16,635 bases of DNA, from the NCBI GenBank assembly GCA_903913365.1, contig CAIWKW010000030.1:1-16635 (forward strand), read 5' to 3'. Under the pieces are notes generated by a model, which did not search any database, was not told the DNA's origin, and saw only the letters and a program-made list of their open reading frames with translations. The translations under genes were made by a program, and so were the position numbers. The DNA is from Candidatus Doudnabacteria bacterium (GTDB lineage: Bacteria; Patescibacteriota; Doudnabacteria; UBA920). Shown here one piece after another: positions 14,973 through 16,635 of the stretch (positions within the stretch are counted from its first letter, which is position 1; each line of letters starts with the position of its first letter).

Positions 14973-15653
14973 CTACGCTACTTTTATGTCCTTCAGTTGC
15001 CCCGGATCTATTAGCGGACCCGCGTCAAAATTGTAGGAATTGTAATACAGCTGAATAATTTCTTCCGTTTTCAGCCTTTGACCGCGAACGCCCACGCTGG
15101 ACAAATTTGCCGTAACCGAAACCACCCGATTGTCCAATTTTTCTTTGGCCTTTTCAAAGTTCTCAATTCTTTCCGTAACCTGCTTTTCTTTGCCATGCCC
15201 AAAAAAACTGCTCATAAAACCCGGGGTGGCCGGAAAAATACTTTCGCCAAGCGGCACAATCACGTAAAAATTCTTATTCATAATGCTGGCGTTTTCAATA
15301 AGGCGGGAAATAAATTCCGTATATTCCACGGTTTGCACGCGTAAAAGTTCGTTGGTTTGTTTTTCCGCCAAATGTTTAAGCTTTTCCAAATAGCCGCCAA
15401 TTTCCATTTTTCGGCTCTGCATTAAAATTTGAATGGGAAATTCCAAAGAATTAAGAAAACGCTGAAAACTAAAAATTATGGAATTCTGCTCGTCCTGGCT
15501 CTTTAAATCAAAATTGGTGCTGGACACGGCAATTATGGCACGCAAAGTTCCGTCATCCATTACCACTACATCGTTTTTAATTTCGGAAATTCTTAAAAAG
15601 CTTTGGGTGTTTTTACCAACCGGCTTTTTTTTGTTTTGCATTTCTAGTTGCAT
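14973..15653 (-). CDS. TraC-like domain protein (separate N-terminal partner of VirB4)
   Basis: A 226-residue soluble protein corresponding to the TraC-like front domain found before the VirB4 motor in larger proteins. It begins with a Lys/Gln-rich segment and FLRISEIKNDVVVMDDGTLRAII. A long helix pair around SIIFSFQRFLNSLEFPIQILMQ and a conserved KNFYVIVPLG strand follow. The C-terminus carries RGQRLKTEEIIQLYYNSYN, which fits the family. No ATP-binding motif is present. The ATG at 15653 is used; an ATG four codons inside is possible. It would act with VirB4 and PrgI at the inner membrane. It follows prgI after a 134-base spacer that holds a palindrome, and the GxxExxY cassette now separates it from virB4. 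Confidence 0.85.
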   Translation of the reverse strand: MQLEMQNKKKPVGKNTQSFLRISEIKNDVVVMDDGTLRAIIAVSSTNFDLKSQDEQNSIIFSFQRFLNSLEFPIQILMQSRKMEIGGYLEKLKHLAEKQTNELLRVQTVEYTEFISRLIENASIMNKNFYVIVPLGESIFPATPGFMSSFFGHGKEKQVTERIENFEKAKEKLDNRVVSVTANLSSVGVRGQRLKTEEIIQLYYNSYNFDAGPLIDPGQLKDIKVA

Positions 15654-15696
15654 AAAATTTTTAACTCTTTTTATTTAAAGTTTAGTCGCCTACCGA

Positions 15697-15764
15697 TTGA
15701 AAACGGTCTTTAAGGAAAATAAAAACGCTGATTTTTTTGTTCCCGGAAGACCGTCTTCAAGGGA
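15697..15764. repeat. Nested palindrome between prgI and the TraC-like gene
   Basis: TTGAAAACGGTCTT (15697-15710) pairs with AAGACCGTCTTCAA (15747-15760) in 13 of 14 positions around a 36-base loop. The right arm is itself a palindrome: TCCC/GGGA (15741-15744, 15761-15764) and GAAGAC/GTCTTC. GCTTGCAAGC follows at 15773-15782. There is no T-run on the transcribed strand after the stem. Confidence 0.6.
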
Positions 15765-15787
15765 CTTTATCCGCTTGCAAGCTTACC

Positions 15788-16237
15788 CTACTTCATCTTA
15801 CTCGCCACATCCTCTTCCGCCATGGCTGTTTTTTTAAGGAGTTCCTGAACCTGTTTTAAATGGGTTTGCGTGTCTTCCACAATTTTTGGCGCTTCCGCTT
15901 TAGCGGCCTGGGCAACCTGCATATCTTTAAGAGTTTCCGTGGTTTTTAGGTGATTAACTTCCTTATGAAAAACCAAAACTCTGGGGCTGGTAAAATATTT
16001 AATAAAATAGCCAATCGCGTTATACATGGGCCTGCCGTTAGGCTGATAAAAAGCCAAACCCAAAGCCGGCAAACCGAATATTAGTGCCATAAACACCAGC
16101 ACTACAATGCTTTTTGAAGCGGAATAGCCTAAAAACACGACCACTCCGGCCCCAAAAATAATGCCGAACTGTTTTATGGTTAAAGGTCCGATTATCTTAT
16201 CTTCCACATCGGTGAATTGTGGAACTGGAAATTGCAT
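15788..16237 (-). CDS. prgI: PrgI family protein (VirB3-like)
   Basis: A 149-residue inner-membrane component of type IV secretion systems, equivalent to VirB3, which anchors VirB4 at the membrane. The opening MQFPVPQFTDVEDKIIGPLTIKQF is the hallmark of the family. Two membrane helices follow at about residues 24-42 and 44-64. A conserved cytoplasmic FYQPNGRPMYNAIGYFIKYF region comes next. A basic, Ala/Glu/Lys-rich coiled-coil-like tail runs from ~95 to the end and is longer than in minimal members. The gene heads the secretion set and is followed by the TraC-like and virB4 genes, the standard order. The promoter lies directly at the start codon, so the message may be leaderless. Confidence 0.96.
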   Translation of the reverse strand: MQFPVPQFTDVEDKIIGPLTIKQFGIIFGAGVVVFLGYSASKSIVVLVFMALIFGLPALGLAFYQPNGRPMYNAIGYFIKYFTSPRVLVFHKEVNHLKTTETLKDMQVAQAAKAEAPKIVEDTQTHLKQVQELLKKTAMAEEDVASKMK

Positions 16238-16244
16238 ATACTTA

Positions 16245-16250
16245 ATTATA
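16245..16250 (-). promoter_or_regulatory. -10 element directly before prgI
   Basis: Read on the - strand, TATAAT ends seven bases before the prgI ATG, so transcription would begin at or near the ATG. The -35 region is poor (AATTTT at a 17-base spacing). No Shine-Dalgarno site is present. Confidence 0.45.
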
Positions 16251-16363
16251 ACACAGATTAATTGAACAAAATTAATTATCTTAATACTTATACATTCTGG
16301 ATGCCTAATCTAAAAACTGTCATCATAAATTCTTTGCCACACTTTTACAATCCTGCAGCCAAC

Positions 16364-16409
16364 AATTTTATTTAATCTTGGTCAATTTTACTTAATTTTA
16401 TTTAATCTT
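16364..16409. repeat. 16-base direct repeat with a 30-base period
   Basis: AATTTTATTTAATCTT occurs at 16364-16379 and again at 16394-16409, with a partial third unit, AATTTTACTT, between them at 16384-16393. The second copy ends at the stop codon of the upstream gene. The rest of the 172-base spacer (16238-16409) is AT-rich with no other clear feature. Confidence 0.65.
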
Positions 16410-16635
16410 CTATCCTGCCTGAATTTGCCGCAGTAAATCGGTCATATTCTCAAACTGCTTTCGGCTAAGATAAATTTGACCGCTTTGTCCCGGTTCCAAA
16501 TTTTCAAAATCGGTCTGCTGAGTCAGCAATTGAACCCCGGTTTGAATATAATATTTATAAGCCGGGCTTTTTTCAATATTAAAAATTACTTCATGGTAGC
16601 TGAATTTATTTATAAGTTTTTTTATTCCAAAAATA
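16410..16635 (-). CDS. C-terminal end of an unrecognised protein (runs off the right edge)
   Basis: An open frame with no start inside the window gives 74 residues up to a TAG at 16410-16412. It begins IFGIKKLINKFSYHEVIF and ends TDLLRQIQAG. It has no membrane helix or known motif. Composition is that of an ordinary soluble protein: EPGQSGQIYLSRKQFENM suggests a strand followed by a C-terminal helix. It lies upstream of prgI in the same direction, where Patescibacterial secretion clusters sometimes hold a pilin, but this tail does not resemble one. The function is unknown. Confidence 0.6.
   Translation of the reverse strand, partial: IFGIKKLINKFSYHEVIFNIEKSPAYKYYIQTGVQLLTQQTDFENLEPGQSGQIYLSRKQFENMTDLLRQIQAG

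Overview
The window looks like a piece of a Candidate Phyla Radiation (Patescibacteria, most likely Parcubacteria-type) chromosome. This rests on the gene set: a short GIY-YIG protein, the small SWEAPEF-type membrane protein, RecG, DksA/TraR finger proteins, RadA, and a relaxase-less PrgI/TraC-like/VirB4 type IV secretion cluster with a GxxExxY gene inside it. It also fits the AT-leaning sequence and the almost complete lack of Shine-Dalgarno sites; only the start at 4188 has a clear one. The standard code fits every gene. No rRNA, CRISPR, integrase, transposase or relaxase is visible.

Left part, + strand (1-5503). The window opens on the last bases of a tRNA, probably tRNA-Ser. A compact palindromic block (15-101) starts at its CCA and is followed by the GIY-YIG gene. 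Then come a two-helix membrane protein, a complete tRNA-Arg(CCG), an unrecognised ~295-residue protein, and recG with its own promoter. Next are two tandem DksA/TraR-type zinc-finger genes, each with a near-consensus promoter, a non-coding structured segment and an intrinsic terminator.

Right part, - strand (16635 down to 5516). In reading order: the tail of an unknown protein running off the right edge; prgI (VirB3-like); a separate TraC-like protein; an inserted GxxExxY cassette bounded by ~40 bp inverted repeats; the VirB4 ATPase; a 1207-residue protein with long disordered stretches, membrane helices and a C-terminal lytic transglycosylase domain; a membrane-anchored VirB8/NTF2-like protein; a membrane-anchored beta-propeller; and radA, which converges on the second DksA-like gene at a shared terminator.

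How the genes fit together: the prgI-to-propeller genes would build an envelope-spanning machine. VirB4 supplies ATP hydrolysis, PrgI and the TraC-like protein form the inner assembly, the large protein opens the cell wall, and the two lipid-facing accessory proteins sit outside the membrane. No substrate is visible; DNA uptake or cell-cell contact is only a guess. recG, radA and the DksA-like genes are housekeeping or regulatory neighbours. The most striking non-coding features are the inverted repeats around the GxxExxY gene, the palindromic block beside the GIY-YIG gene, the structured RNA around the DksA-like pair, and a set of spacers that each carry a different short word repeated directly and in inverted order.
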